A stretch of 64,000 nt of DNA from Clostridia bacterium (GCA_016283155.1 JAEEMI010000019.1:1-64000), one strand, 5' to 3'; positions 48,150-57,023 are shown, numbered from the stretch's first letter. Made by a program: numbers and translations. Notes: generated from the sequence alone by a model not told the origin.

Positions 48150-49460
48150 ATGGAATATGTTTTTCGTTTCAACCAAAGCAGTACTGATGGACGAGTTGTA
48201 GAGCTAAAACAATTATTCATCAATCAGGGATATAAGGCATTTGATTTTAGTGAAAAATGTGATCAAAAAGGAATTTATTATTTAGAACCGCGAATTTCAT
48301 TAACTCAAGATTTTTGGCAAAATGTGGTAAAAGGAAGTATAGTTTTTGGTTATCAATTATTAGTTGATAATCTACCTACTGATGTTACGTATGTTAGTTT
48401 AAATGAGGATAATCAATTTATTATTGAGAATAATCAACTGACAGCGAAAGCGTTTAGACAAATAGTTGATCAAATATATCACAACCGAAATAAGAAAATT
48501 TTGTTTTGTGGTGCCGGAAAACTAACATCGGCACTTATAAACGTTTTTCAGGATTGGACAATTTCAATTTTAAATTTTAATTGGCATAAAAAGGATGAAC
48601 TGATATCTAAATATGGCAAACGTGCTTATTTTAAAACTGCGCCATTTGCTAGTTTTCCAGTTATCGTTAATACAATTCCAAGTCCGTTGATTAAGCCAGT
48701 TGAATGGCAACAACATCGTACAAAACAAACAATTTATGATTTAGCGTCTGCACCATATGGTTTTGATTGGAATGGAGTTGATCGGCAGAAATTTAAATAT
48801 CAGATTTTACCTGGATTACCAGGAAAATATTATCCAAAAGCTGCTGCTATTATTGTTTATGAATGTATTCAGCGTTATTTAGAAAAGAATACCAAACCAG
48901 CATTGGTGTTATGTATTACAGGCAGTGCGTGTAGTTTTTCAAAGTTGTTACCAATTCTTGAAACTATAGTACAACATTATAAAATTTATCCGGTTGTTTC
49001 ACCAAATGCTAATGTGCCAAATCGTTTTGTTGATAATCTAACTTTTCAAAGTGAAATTCGCCGTTTAACTGGCAACGATATTATTACAACAATTGCTGGG
49101 GCAGAGCGTTTGTCCAGTATTTCTAATTTATGTGGTAGTGTGGTATTTCCAGCAACTGGAAATACTATTGCAAAATTGGCTAATGGTATTACTGATACTT
49201 GTGTTTTAATGGCCGTAAAAGCGTTATTACGAAATAATAAACCTTGTGTAATTGGTTTAGCAACTAATGATGCACTATCTGGTAATGCTAAAAATATTGG
49301 TGAATTATTGAATCGTCGTAATTATTATTTTGTGCCGTTTGGTCAAGATAATTCAGAAGCAAAACCTTACTCGTGTATTTGTGATTTCAATCAAGTTTTA
49401 CCAACTATTGATTCGGCTTTAAAAGGCCAACAGATTCAACCGTTATTATTAGGAAAATAA
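48150..49460 (+). CDS. Fused dipicolinate synthase: DpaA (SpoVFA) N-terminal half, DpaB (SpoVFB) C-terminal half
   Basis: DpaA-like TIYDLASAPYGFDW...QILPGLPGKYYPKAAAIIV followed in the same ORF by DpaB-like ALVLCITGSACSFSKLLP...VVFPATGNTIAKLANGITDTCVLMAVKALLRNNKPCVIGLATNDALSGNAKNIGELLNRRNYYFVPFGQDNSEAKPYS...ALKGQQIQPLLL. Confidence 0.85.
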   Translation: MEYVFRFNQSSTDGRVVELKQLFINQGYKAFDFSEKCDQKGIYYLEPRISLTQDFWQNVVKGSIVFGYQLLVDNLPTDVTYVSLNEDNQFIIENNQLTAKAFRQIVDQIYHNRNKKILFCGAGKLTSALINVFQDWTISILNFNWHKKDELISKYGKRAYFKTAPFASFPVIVNTIPSPLIKPVEWQQHRTKQTIYDLASAPYGFDWNGVDRQKFKYQILPGLPGKYYPKAAAIIVYECIQRYLEKNTKPALVLCITGSACSFSKLLPILETIVQHYKIYPVVSPNANVPNRFVDNLTFQSEIRRLTGNDIITTIAGAERLSSISNLCGSVVFPATGNTIAKLANGITDTCVLMAVKALLRNNKPCVIGLATNDALSGNAKNIGELLNRRNYYFVPFGQDNSEAKPYSCICDFNQVLPTIDSALKGQQIQPLLLGK

Positions 49461-49760
49461 AATTCTTTCAATGCTGTTACGTAAAATTGCTACTGATTTT
49501 ACACCGATAATTGTTGTCAGGAGATAGCCGTTTCGAAACAATAAAAGGCTTGGTAGCGATGTAATATTATATTTTTGTACTAAGTTGGAATAGGTATCAG
49601 CATTGACACGATAAAAACGAATGTAGGGCATAGTTGCTTCTAATTGTGTCAGAATAGGCGACATAATTTGACAATTCATACAACCATTACCATAGATTTC
49701 AACAATAACTATGCCAGTTTGAGTTATGAAATTTAAATTAGATGTGTAGATATTTTCCAC
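49449..49760 (-). CDS. Thioredoxin-fold protein with CMNC active site (GTG start)
   Basis: VIVEIYGNGCMNCQIMSPILTQLEATMPYIRFYRVNADTYSNLVQKYNITSLPSLLLFRNG. Confidence 0.85.
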   Translation of the reverse strand: MENIYTSNLNFITQTGIVIVEIYGNGCMNCQIMSPILTQLEATMPYIRFYRVNADTYSNLVQKYNITSLPSLLLFRNGYLLTTIIGVKSVAILRNSIERILFS

Positions 49761-49833
49761 TATTTATTTTATGTTGTTAAAAAGCTTTTCTGACACTTTA
49801 CAAAATTGCTTTTTATTGCTATTATGTTTTAAT

Positions 49834-49910
49834 GTTTCCGTAGCTCAGTTGGATAGAGCATCGCCCTTCTAAGGCGAGGGTCCCGTGTTCGAGCCACGGC
49901 GGAAACACCA
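49834..49910 (+). tRNA. tRNA-Arg (anticodon TCT)
   Basis: GTTTCCGTAGCTCAGTTGGATAGAGCATCGCCCTTCTAAGGCGAGGGTCCCGTGTTCGAGCCACGGCGGAAACACCA; loop CTTCTAA; encoded CCA. Confidence 0.95.
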
Positions 49911-49964
49911 CAAAAAGAAATATTCTTGTCATCGTTAACTATTGATGCTAACATAAAAAATAAT

Positions 49965-50678
49965 ATGGTAGATTTTCTTAAAAACAAGAAAGCAATAATT
50001 TTTGATTTTGATGGTACTTTGGCGGACACTGTCGGTATTTGGAATAAAATTGATCAATTATCAATAAAAGAATTTTGTGGACTTGATATTGATTTAGAAA
50101 TAATTCAATTTGATCGAGAAAATTTCATCAATAACCATAATGATGGAAAAGTTTATGAAAACTATGTGATTTTTTTAATAAAAAAATATAAGATAACAAA
50201 AGATGTGGATTATGTGATTAATCGTCGTCGAGAAATAGCATTGGATTATATTATTAATCAAGTTGATTATAAGGAAAATGCGGATAAAGTGTTGAAGCGA
50301 CTCAAACAGCTTGGATATAAATTAGTATTGGCAACAACCACAGCCAGAAGAACAATTGAAAATTACAATATGAAAAATCAAAACTTAATTCGTAAAGCAA
50401 AGTTTGATGATATTTTTGATTATATTATTACTAATGATGAAATTAGTGAAAAGAAACCTAGTCCACAGATTTATCAAAAATCGTTAGAAATATTAAAACT
50501 AAAAAAGGAAGAATGTCTTGTTGTAGAAGACTCTATTGAAGGTATTTTATCAGCTAAAAGAGCAGGAATTGAAGTGTTAAATATTCCGGATAATTATGCA
50601 AAATTAAGTCAAAAATCGATTGACGAACTTTCAGATTATAAAATTAAAAATTTTGCCGAATTTTTAAAACTACTATAA
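49965..50678 (+). CDS. HAD-superfamily hydrolase (phosphoglycolate phosphatase / beta-phosphoglucomutase-like)
   Basis: IIFDFDGTLADTV...KLVLATTTARRTIENY...KKPSPQIYQKSLEILKLKKEECLVVEDSIEGILSAKRAGIEVL. Confidence 0.88.
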   Translation: MVDFLKNKKAIIFDFDGTLADTVGIWNKIDQLSIKEFCGLDIDLEIIQFDRENFINNHNDGKVYENYVIFLIKKYKITKDVDYVINRRREIALDYIINQVDYKENADKVLKRLKQLGYKLVLATTTARRTIENYNMKNQNLIRKAKFDDIFDYIITNDEISEKKPSPQIYQKSLEILKLKKEECLVVEDSIEGILSAKRAGIEVLNIPDNYAKLSQKSIDELSDYKIKNFAEFLKLL

Positions 50679-50717
50679 AATAATAGATTTTATATTTTTT
50701 TCAAAATCAAAATATGA

Positions 50718-50773
50718 TTGACAATAACTTTATTGGCATATATTATAATATTAGAACATTTGAAAAAGTGTTC
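50718..50773 (+). promoter_or_regulatory. Promoter and ArsR-type operator of the cadC-like/HMA/cadA operon
   Basis: TTGACA (50718-50723) - 17 bp - TATTAT (50741-50746); imperfect inverted repeat GAACATTTGAAAAAGTGTTC at 50754-50773. Confidence 0.65.
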
Positions 50774-50793
50774 AAATAATCAAAGGAGTTAAT

Positions 50794-51111
50794 GTGGATA
50801 AAGTTGATGATATTCGACAACAATTGCCAGATGACCAAGATGTATATAATTTAACTGAATTCTTTAAAATGTTTGGTAATCCAACGCGTGCAAAAATTTT
50901 GTATTGTTTACATTTGCGCGATTTATATGTAGGAGAGATTGCTGAAATTTTAAATATGAGCATTTCAGCAGTATCGCATCAATTATGGATTTTGCGTGCA
51001 GCAAAATTGATCAAGTGTGTTAAAGAAGGTAAGGAAGTTAAATATTCTTTAGATGATGATCACGTTAATCAAATTATGGATTGTGGGATGACACACGTAA
51101 AAGAACAATAA
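50794..51111 (+). CDS. ArsR/SmtB-family metal-responsive repressor (CadC-like)
   Basis: FKMFGNPTRAKILYCLHLRDLYVGEIAEILNMSISAVSHQLWILRAAKLIKCVKEGKEVKYSLDDDHV; GTG start. Confidence 0.88.
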   Translation: MDKVDDIRQQLPDDQDVYNLTEFFKMFGNPTRAKILYCLHLRDLYVGEIAEILNMSISAVSHQLWILRAAKLIKCVKEGKEVKYSLDDDHVNQIMDCGMTHVKEQ

Positions 51112-51129
51112 GGAAAGGAGAAGAAAAAA

Positions 51130-51348
51130 ATGACTAAAGTTTTTCGTTTAAAAGATTTAGATTGTGCTAATTGTGCAGCGAAGATGGAACATTGCTTGAA
51201 TAAAATTGATGCAATTAATCACGTATCGGTAAATTTTTTAACTCAAAAAATGGTGATTGAAGCTGATGAAAATGAATTTGAAACGGTAATGCAAGAAGTT
51301 GTAAAAGTCTGTAAAAAGATAGAACCTGATTGTAAAATAATAATGTAA
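51130..51348 (+). CDS. Standalone HMA-domain metal-binding protein
   Basis: MTKVFRLKDLDCANCAAKMEHCLNKIDAINHVSVNFLTQKMVIEA; DxDCxxC motif; aaggag SD. Confidence 0.88.
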   Translation: MTKVFRLKDLDCANCAAKMEHCLNKIDAINHVSVNFLTQKMVIEADENEFETVMQEVVKVCKKIEPDCKIIM

Positions 51349-51357
51349 AGGTTGTTT

Positions 51358-53274
51358 ATGAAAAAGAAGTTAATCCGCATTATAGTTGCGTTTGGTTTAT
51401 TCATAATAATTTTTACCGTTGACAAGATTGTTAATTTGGGTAATGTTTTTGACGGCGTAGATGGTCTTTGGTTGCCTTTAGGATTATATTTGGTCGTATA
51501 TTTGTTGGTTGGCTATGATGTGATTTGGAAGGCAATACGCAATCTATTTCGTGGGCAATTATTAGATGAAAATTTCTTAATGGTAATTGCAACTTTTGGT
51601 GCATTTGGTTTAGCAATTTACCGTGGTTTGATTGGTCAAAACATAGATGGATTTGATGAAGCTTGTGCTGTTTTGTTGTTTTATCAAATTGGTGAATGGT
51701 TACAAAAGTATGCCACAGGTAAATCACGTAATTCAATCGCTCATCTAATTGATTTGCGTCCGGATTATGCAAATTTGTTAGTTAATAATGAAATTACGAA
51801 AGTTGATCCTTATGAGGTTGCACTGGGGGCGTTGATAATAGTTAATCCTGGTGAAAAGATTCCTTTAGACGGTGTAATAGTTAAAGGCAATTCTGATCTT
51901 GATACGAAAAGTTTGACTGGTGAATCGTTGCCACGTTCAGTGAAAGTTAATGATGAAGTATTGAGCGGTTGTGTGAATTTAACAACACAAATTACAGTGC
52001 GTGTTACAAAAGTATTTTATGATTCAACTGCAAGTAAAATTTTAGATTTAGTCGAAAATGCAGCTTCAAAAAAATCAAAAACAGAAAATTTTATTACAAA
52101 ATTTGCACGTTATTACACACCAATTGTAATTACTGCAGCAGCCATATTGGCAATATTAACTGGGTTAATAATTAATGATTGGGGTATATCATTGTATCGT
52201 GCTTTAAACTTTTTGGTAGTTTCTTGTCCTTGTGCTTTGGTAATTTCTGTGCCTTTGTCATTTTTTGTGGCTTTGGGTGTTGCATCAAAAAATGGAATTT
52301 TAGTTAAGGGTTCTAATTATTTGGAACAATTAAACCGGGCAAACATTTTTGTCTTTGACAAAACGGGTACTCTAACTAAAGGTAACTTTGCGATTACTGC
52401 AATAGAACCGAAGGTAAACCAAAAAGAAATTTTAGCTTTGGCAGCGATTGCTGAACAAAATTCTAATCACCCAATTGCTCGTGCAATTGTTGCTGCATAT
52501 CAACACAAAATTCCCAATGGTTATTCACTAACTAATGTAGCTGGTTCAGGTGTAATTGCAACCAAAGATGATGAAACAATTTATTGTGGTAATGCTCATC
52601 TGTTAGAAAATCATCACATAAAATTTGTTCCGTATCCATCAGTTGGCACAGTAGTATATGTAGCCCATAATCAATCTTATGTTGGTTGTCTTGTCATTAA
52701 AGATGAAATCAAGACCGAAACTAGAGAAGTATTGGATTACCTAAATAAAATTCCTGCAAAAACTGTGATGTTAACAGGTGATAACGAGGCAGTCGCTACC
52801 GATGTTGCAACATCGTTAAAATTGACAATTTATCGTGCCAATTTATTACCACAAGATAAATTAAGTGCGGTAGAAGAATTATTTGAAACAAAAAAAATAA
52901 ATGATACTCTATGTTTTGTTGGTGATGGAACTAATGATGCACCAGTTTTAATGCGTTCTGATGTTGGTATTAGTATGGGTGGCATTGGTAGTGATGCGGC
53001 GATTGAAGCTGCTGATATTATTCTAATGCACGATGATTTACGTGGATTGATTGATGCTAAATGTTTAGCACGACGTACAATGCAAATTGTGAAACAAAAT
53101 ATCGTTTTTTCGATAATGGTTAAAATTGGTATTTTAGTACTATCGGCGGTAGGATTAGCAAATATGTGGTTGGCAATATTCGGTGATGTTGGAGTAACAT
53201 TATTAACAATTTTAAATGCTTTTCGGGTGAAGAAAAAATTGATTTTTAAATCAACAAAAAAGCGTGCCATTTGA
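51358..53274 (+). CDS. Cd/Zn/Co-type P1B ATPase (CadA/ZntA family) lacking its own HMA domain
   Basis: FLVVSCPCALVISVPLSFFVALG, DKTGTLT, VGDGTNDAPVL; ATG 51358 with AAAGG upstream. Confidence 0.9.
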   Translation: MKKKLIRIIVAFGLFIIIFTVDKIVNLGNVFDGVDGLWLPLGLYLVVYLLVGYDVIWKAIRNLFRGQLLDENFLMVIATFGAFGLAIYRGLIGQNIDGFDEACAVLLFYQIGEWLQKYATGKSRNSIAHLIDLRPDYANLLVNNEITKVDPYEVALGALIIVNPGEKIPLDGVIVKGNSDLDTKSLTGESLPRSVKVNDEVLSGCVNLTTQITVRVTKVFYDSTASKILDLVENAASKKSKTENFITKFARYYTPIVITAAAILAILTGLIINDWGISLYRALNFLVVSCPCALVISVPLSFFVALGVASKNGILVKGSNYLEQLNRANIFVFDKTGTLTKGNFAITAIEPKVNQKEILALAAIAEQNSNHPIARAIVAAYQHKIPNGYSLTNVAGSGVIATKDDETIYCGNAHLLENHHIKFVPYPSVGTVVYVAHNQSYVGCLVIKDEIKTETREVLDYLNKIPAKTVMLTGDNEAVATDVATSLKLTIYRANLLPQDKLSAVEELFETKKINDTLCFVGDGTNDAPVLMRSDVGISMGGIGSDAAIEAADIILMHDDLRGLIDAKCLARRTMQIVKQNIVFSIMVKIGILVLSAVGLANMWLAIFGDVGVTLLTILNAFRVKKKLIFKSTKKRAI

Positions 53275-53282
53275 CACGCTTT
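53259..53282 (+). terminator. Hairpin overlapping the cadA 3' end, possibly bidirectional terminator
   Basis: AAAGCGTG-ccatttga-CACGCTTT between convergent genes. Confidence 0.65.
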
Positions 53283-53287
53283 CTAAA

Positions 53288-54883
53288 TTAAAAATTACCT
53301 GTTCCTTCTTTTTCAATTATTGGTTGATCTTTAATATCACCTTTATCATAAGGATCATTTAGAATTGGATGATTTAAATTTTTTCCATAATCTTTGATTA
53401 TTTTAGAATTAAGATATGTGATGCCAATACCCGCACCGAATCTACCATATTTTGTATCAAAAACTATGCCGCCACCAATTCCTAAATTAAATTGCTTTTC
53501 ATTAAAGTTATAATTATTGTAACTAGCACAATACAAAGAAATGTTATCGTTTAATTTTCTTCCATAGTGAGCTATATTTACTCCTAAATTAAAACTATTT
53601 TTCCCGCTAGAAAATTGTAAACCTGGTTCAAGTTGTAATTCGGTATGAGAACCATTAGCCCAATTTCTACCGCCTGCAACATTTACAAATAGTGTATTTG
53701 ATTTAACATTGCCATTTTCCCATTGTTGTTTAAAACCGATACCACCATTTGCGTAATATTTGGTTGAATCAACTGGTATTTTACTTTTGACATCTATCGA
53801 GAAACCATCAAATGGTTTAAAATCGGGGTCTGGGTTAAGGTTTATACTTCCATCAACAAAGACAAAGTCACCAATTGTGATTTCATTTGGATCAATTTCA
53901 TTGCTGTAAACAATTTGTTTTTTGTTTTCGGCATCTTTTTTTGCGTGTTTAGCATTTTTAGTAAGGCCATCTGCAATGCATTCATCAATATCACGACCTA
54001 ATTTTTTTAATTTAGTAAATAAACGGGTAGTAGCATATGGCAATGCAATGTTTGTTACGATACCTTTGCACATTTGAGAATCACCAAACATTTCGCTAGG
54101 TAATACACTATAGATTTCATTTTGGGCAGCGTCAAATGTTTGTTTATCTGCATTGGTGAAACTATCTTTTGATGCTAATGTCATAATTTTGCTGAAATTT
54201 TTAATTAATGAATTTTTAATTTTGTTAGCATCTTGACCTTTATAATCATAATATGCCGATACAAGAGTAATAAAATCATTAATATAGGCATCGGTAACTG
54301 AAATACTTTCTGCACAAACATCTCGCTTACCGTTAACATTAAATTTAATATAAGTATTAACAGGATATCGTTCATCTGACCTAGCAATTACACCTTCTTT
54401 TGCACCATAGTTAACTAAAGCTGCACTGTCAGTAAACATATGGTTCTTGTGGGGCATCTCAACATTAACAACTTTAATTAGTTCGTCAACTGGTGCAGAA
54501 GTTTTTCGTTCAACAATTTGTTGCATTTTTTCATCTGATAGACCAGCTTTGTTGGCAATATTATGGTTTTTATTTTCTAATGCCAAAGCGAAGCAACCAT
54601 ACGATACATAAGCATCATTTACTTCTTTTATCAAATTAACAATTTCTTTTTTAAATTCAGCATCGGGTAAATCTTTTAATTTATTATATTGATTGAATAA
54701 TATATCGGATAAAAGTTCTGATGCTTTTTCATTATTATATAATTCTTTTTCCAAATTAACTTTTTTGTTTTCTGTAGCCGTTGGATTCTTGGCGAATACT
54801 GGACAGCACATCGCTCCCAACATACTAATTACACATAAGAATCTTTTACTTGATTGGTTAATGTTAATATCCTTTAATTTCAT
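53288..54883 (-). CDS. Secreted two-domain protein: helical Cys-containing domain plus C-terminal beta-barrel-like domain
   Basis: Signal peptide (FLCVISMLGAMCCPVFA); helical region ending SEMFGDSQMCKGIVTNIALPYATTRLFTKLKKLGRDIDECIADGL; then amphipathic strands GGIGFKQQWENGNVKSNTLFVNVAGGRNW...LQLEPGLQFSSGKNSFNLGVNIAHYGR...FNLGIGGGIVFDTKYGRFGAGIGITYL. Confidence 0.8.
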   Translation of the reverse strand: MKLKDININQSSKRFLCVISMLGAMCCPVFAKNPTATENKKVNLEKELYNNEKASELLSDILFNQYNKLKDLPDAEFKKEIVNLIKEVNDAYVSYGCFALALENKNHNIANKAGLSDEKMQQIVERKTSAPVDELIKVVNVEMPHKNHMFTDSAALVNYGAKEGVIARSDERYPVNTYIKFNVNGKRDVCAESISVTDAYINDFITLVSAYYDYKGQDANKIKNSLIKNFSKIMTLASKDSFTNADKQTFDAAQNEIYSVLPSEMFGDSQMCKGIVTNIALPYATTRLFTKLKKLGRDIDECIADGLTKNAKHAKKDAENKKQIVYSNEIDPNEITIGDFVFVDGSINLNPDPDFKPFDGFSIDVKSKIPVDSTKYYANGGIGFKQQWENGNVKSNTLFVNVAGGRNWANGSHTELQLEPGLQFSSGKNSFNLGVNIAHYGRKLNDNISLYCASYNNYNFNEKQFNLGIGGGIVFDTKYGRFGAGIGITYLNSKIIKDYGKNLNHPILNDPYDKGDIKDQPIIEKEGTGNF

Positions 54884-54889
54884 ACTAGA

Positions 54890-54918
54890 ATTTTAGCAAA
54901 TTTTGTTAAGATAGTCAA
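54890..54918 (-). promoter_or_regulatory. Leaderless promoter
   Basis: Minus strand TTGACT (54913-54918) - 17 bp - TAAAAT (54890-54895) - 6 nt - ATG 54883. Confidence 0.7.
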
Positions 54919-54970
54919 TATATGCTAGATAAAAATATTGACAATTTTTGCAAAGTTGAAATTTCACAAT

Positions 54971-55900
54971 TTATAAACTCTTTTCAGTTTCGGTTGTAGA
55001 ATTGTTTTTAATTGTATCAGTTAAAATGATTACGATGTCATCAATGTTATGACCTTTTTCTTTGGTGACAATCAATAAATGATTTAATGCTTGAATTCTA
55101 ACATTTTTGATAACTAAATTGAAACACGCATTTTTATCGCCCCAGACGGATTCAGGTAAATTATCAACTATATTATTAACTGCATTTTTTAATTGATTGG
55201 TTAAGTCTTGAACTTTCGTATCATTTGGGTCACTGACATTATAAGCATAGATTTGGTCCATTATCAGATGCATTTGTTGGTAATTTTGCACTAAAATGTT
55301 TTCAACTTGTTCGACAGGTTTCTTCGTGGTCTTTTGATAATAATCTAATGTACGTAACATTGTTTGATTTTCTAACTCTTCAGATACTAAATTGGTGTAA
55401 TCACATTTGTCAGTATTTTTCAGTAAATTATAACTGAATGTTGTATTGTATTTTTCATTGATTGCTTGAACATCATCGGGTTGATGATTGCCAGAGTAGG
55501 ACAACGATATCATATCTAAACAGGCACTGATAACAGGATTATGTTTATTGTAAGCATTAGATAGTTTATTATTGTTTTCAATTTCGTTAATCAGATATCC
55601 AGAAATATCGTTTTTAATTGCTTGTTCTTTTTGTGTATCGTCAATTTTTTCGTCAGATGATTCGTTCTGATCAAAATCTAAGTCATAACAAATAATTGAA
55701 TTTAATTGCTCCAAACCTTCTTGCTCAGTAAAAGTAATGCCATTATTATCGGCGGGGCGTTCAATTGGATTTTCGGCAAAATAATCACTCATTCCTGATG
55801 GTACACAACCTACTAATAATGTGCTAGCCAAAACTCCGGTAGTTGCTTTACCAATTTTTTTCCCAATATTCTTAAATTTTTCAGTAATATGGTTTACCAT
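54971..55900 (-). CDS. Lipoprotein paralogous to the helical domain of the 53288-54883 protein
   Basis: ASTLLVGC lipobox; PESVWGDKNACFNLVIKNVRIQALNHLLIVTKEKGHNIDDIVIILTDTIKNN aligns with PSEMFGDSQMCKGIVTNIALPYATTRLFTKLKKLGRDIDECIADGLTKN. Confidence 0.8.
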   Translation of the reverse strand: MVNHITEKFKNIGKKIGKATTGVLASTLLVGCVPSGMSDYFAENPIERPADNNGITFTEQEGLEQLNSIICYDLDFDQNESSDEKIDDTQKEQAIKNDISGYLINEIENNNKLSNAYNKHNPVISACLDMISLSYSGNHQPDDVQAINEKYNTTFSYNLLKNTDKCDYTNLVSEELENQTMLRTLDYYQKTTKKPVEQVENILVQNYQQMHLIMDQIYAYNVSDPNDTKVQDLTNQLKNAVNNIVDNLPESVWGDKNACFNLVIKNVRIQALNHLLIVTKEKGHNIDDIVIILTDTIKNNSTTETEKSL

Positions 55901-55906
55901 AAAATA

Positions 55907-55935
55907 ATTTTAACAAAAGATGTATAGACCGTCAA
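55907..55935 (-). promoter_or_regulatory. Leaderless promoter
   Basis: Minus strand TTGACG (55930-55935) - 17 bp - TAAAAT (55907-55912) - 6 nt - ATG 55900. Confidence 0.7.
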
Positions 55936-55963
55936 TTGAGTAAGGGAACAAAAATATTTGTGA

Positions 55964-56671
55964 TTATTTTTCTAAATCAGTTACTCGATCAAATTTAACG
56001 CCGAATCCGACTGATGCTTTTTTTAAACGACGTTCGGCAGCAATACCGACGGAAGAATGAAGTTTATTTCCTTGCGGATCGTATAATACGGTGAAGTCAA
56101 CTTGTGATTTGTTTTTCTTTTCGTTTTTACCTATTGTAATTTCACCACCAAATGGCGTATGCCACATCTTTTCGTGGCGGTAGGCAATGTTACCATTATA
56201 AACAATCATTGAATTCTCGGTACGATATTCAACTCCGCCAATTGCCGTTACATCAAAAAAATTACCATTTTTAAATTCTTTTTGAATCCCAATGTTAACT
56301 GCAGCTAAATTAGTAGTATTATCAACTCCTAAAGCCGAATATGAATCATCTTTAGTATTTGCAAGTTCAATGCCAGTGGTAAGTGCCCAATTATTTTTTA
56401 ATGGAAAAGCAGAATCAACTTTGGTATATGTTCCAAATTCGCTTGTACCATTGTCAAAAATGGCGACTTTGCCTCCAATGTTAGTGCTAACGATTGGTTC
56501 CTTTTTGATTTCTTCAAAATAAATATCTTCGACTGTTACGTCGTTTTTATCTTCATTATTAGTTTTCTGCTTTTTTATGTTTTTACTATAAACTGGTGTA
56601 ATACCTGCTAAAGCCCCAGTTAATGTAATTGTTGCTAGTAATTTTTTGTTAAGACGTCTTAATTTTTTCAT
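55964..56671 (-). CDS. Secreted beta-barrel-like protein
   Basis: Signal peptide (LLATITLTGALAGITPVYS) then amphipathic strands (WALTTGIELANT, LAAVNIGIQKEFKNGNFFDVTAIGGVEYRTE, SSVGIAAERRLKKASVGFGVKFDRV). Confidence 0.78.
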   Translation of the reverse strand: MKKLRRLNKKLLATITLTGALAGITPVYSKNIKKQKTNNEDKNDVTVEDIYFEEIKKEPIVSTNIGGKVAIFDNGTSEFGTYTKVDSAFPLKNNWALTTGIELANTKDDSYSALGVDNTTNLAAVNIGIQKEFKNGNFFDVTAIGGVEYRTENSMIVYNGNIAYRHEKMWHTPFGGEITIGKNEKKNKSQVDFTVLYDPQGNKLHSSVGIAAERRLKKASVGFGVKFDRVTDLEK

Positions 56672-56677
56672 ACGGGT

Positions 56678-56706
56678 ATCTTACTATATGTATATAGAAT
56701 AATCAA
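56678..56706 (-). promoter_or_regulatory. Leaderless promoter
   Basis: Minus strand TTGATT (56701-56706) - 17 bp - TAAGAT (56678-56683) - 6 nt - ATG 56671. Confidence 0.7.
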
Positions 56707-56779
56707 TAGGATTTAGAAAAAATAATTAAAAAAAATGCTTGTATTTTTAGTAATGGTATGTCATAATGGCAATACGAAT

Positions 56780-56854
56780 GCGGGAGTAGCACAGCGGTAG
56801 TGCGTCGCCTTGCCAAGGCGAAGGTCGTGAGTTCGAACCTCATTTCCCGCTCCA
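56780..56854 (+). tRNA. tRNA-Gly (anticodon GCC)
   Basis: GCGGGAGTAGCACAGCGGTAGTGCGTCGCCTTGCCAAGGCGAAGGTCGTGAGTTCGAACCTCATTTCCCGCTCCA; loop TTGCCAA; encoded CCA. Confidence 0.95.
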
Positions 56855-56866
56855 AATAAAGTAAAA

Positions 56867-56897
56867 AATCTCGGTGGTTATACCGGGATTTTTTTGT
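56867..56897 (+). terminator. Rho-independent terminator of tRNA-Gly
   Basis: AATCTCGG-tggttata-CCGGGATT then TTTTT. Confidence 0.8.
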
Positions 56898-57023
56898 TGT
56901 AAAAAATTGTTAATTTTTTTTGCCAAAGGGTATTGACAAACAGGTTGAGATATTATAAAGAGAAAATGAAATAAGTTATTGATTAGTATGACAATTAAAT
57001 AAGAATAAAAGGGGGTACAAGGT

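Noticed and set aside
52830-53270. 146-aa antisense ORF within the Cd/Zn ATPase gene
   Set aside because: Antisense artefact of a conserved coding sequence; no promoter or SD.
49834-56854. Region between tRNA-Arg and tRNA-Gly as an integrated genomic island
   Set aside because: No integrase, transposase or tRNA 3'-end direct repeat was found; composition is similar to flanks. Cannot be excluded but not supported.
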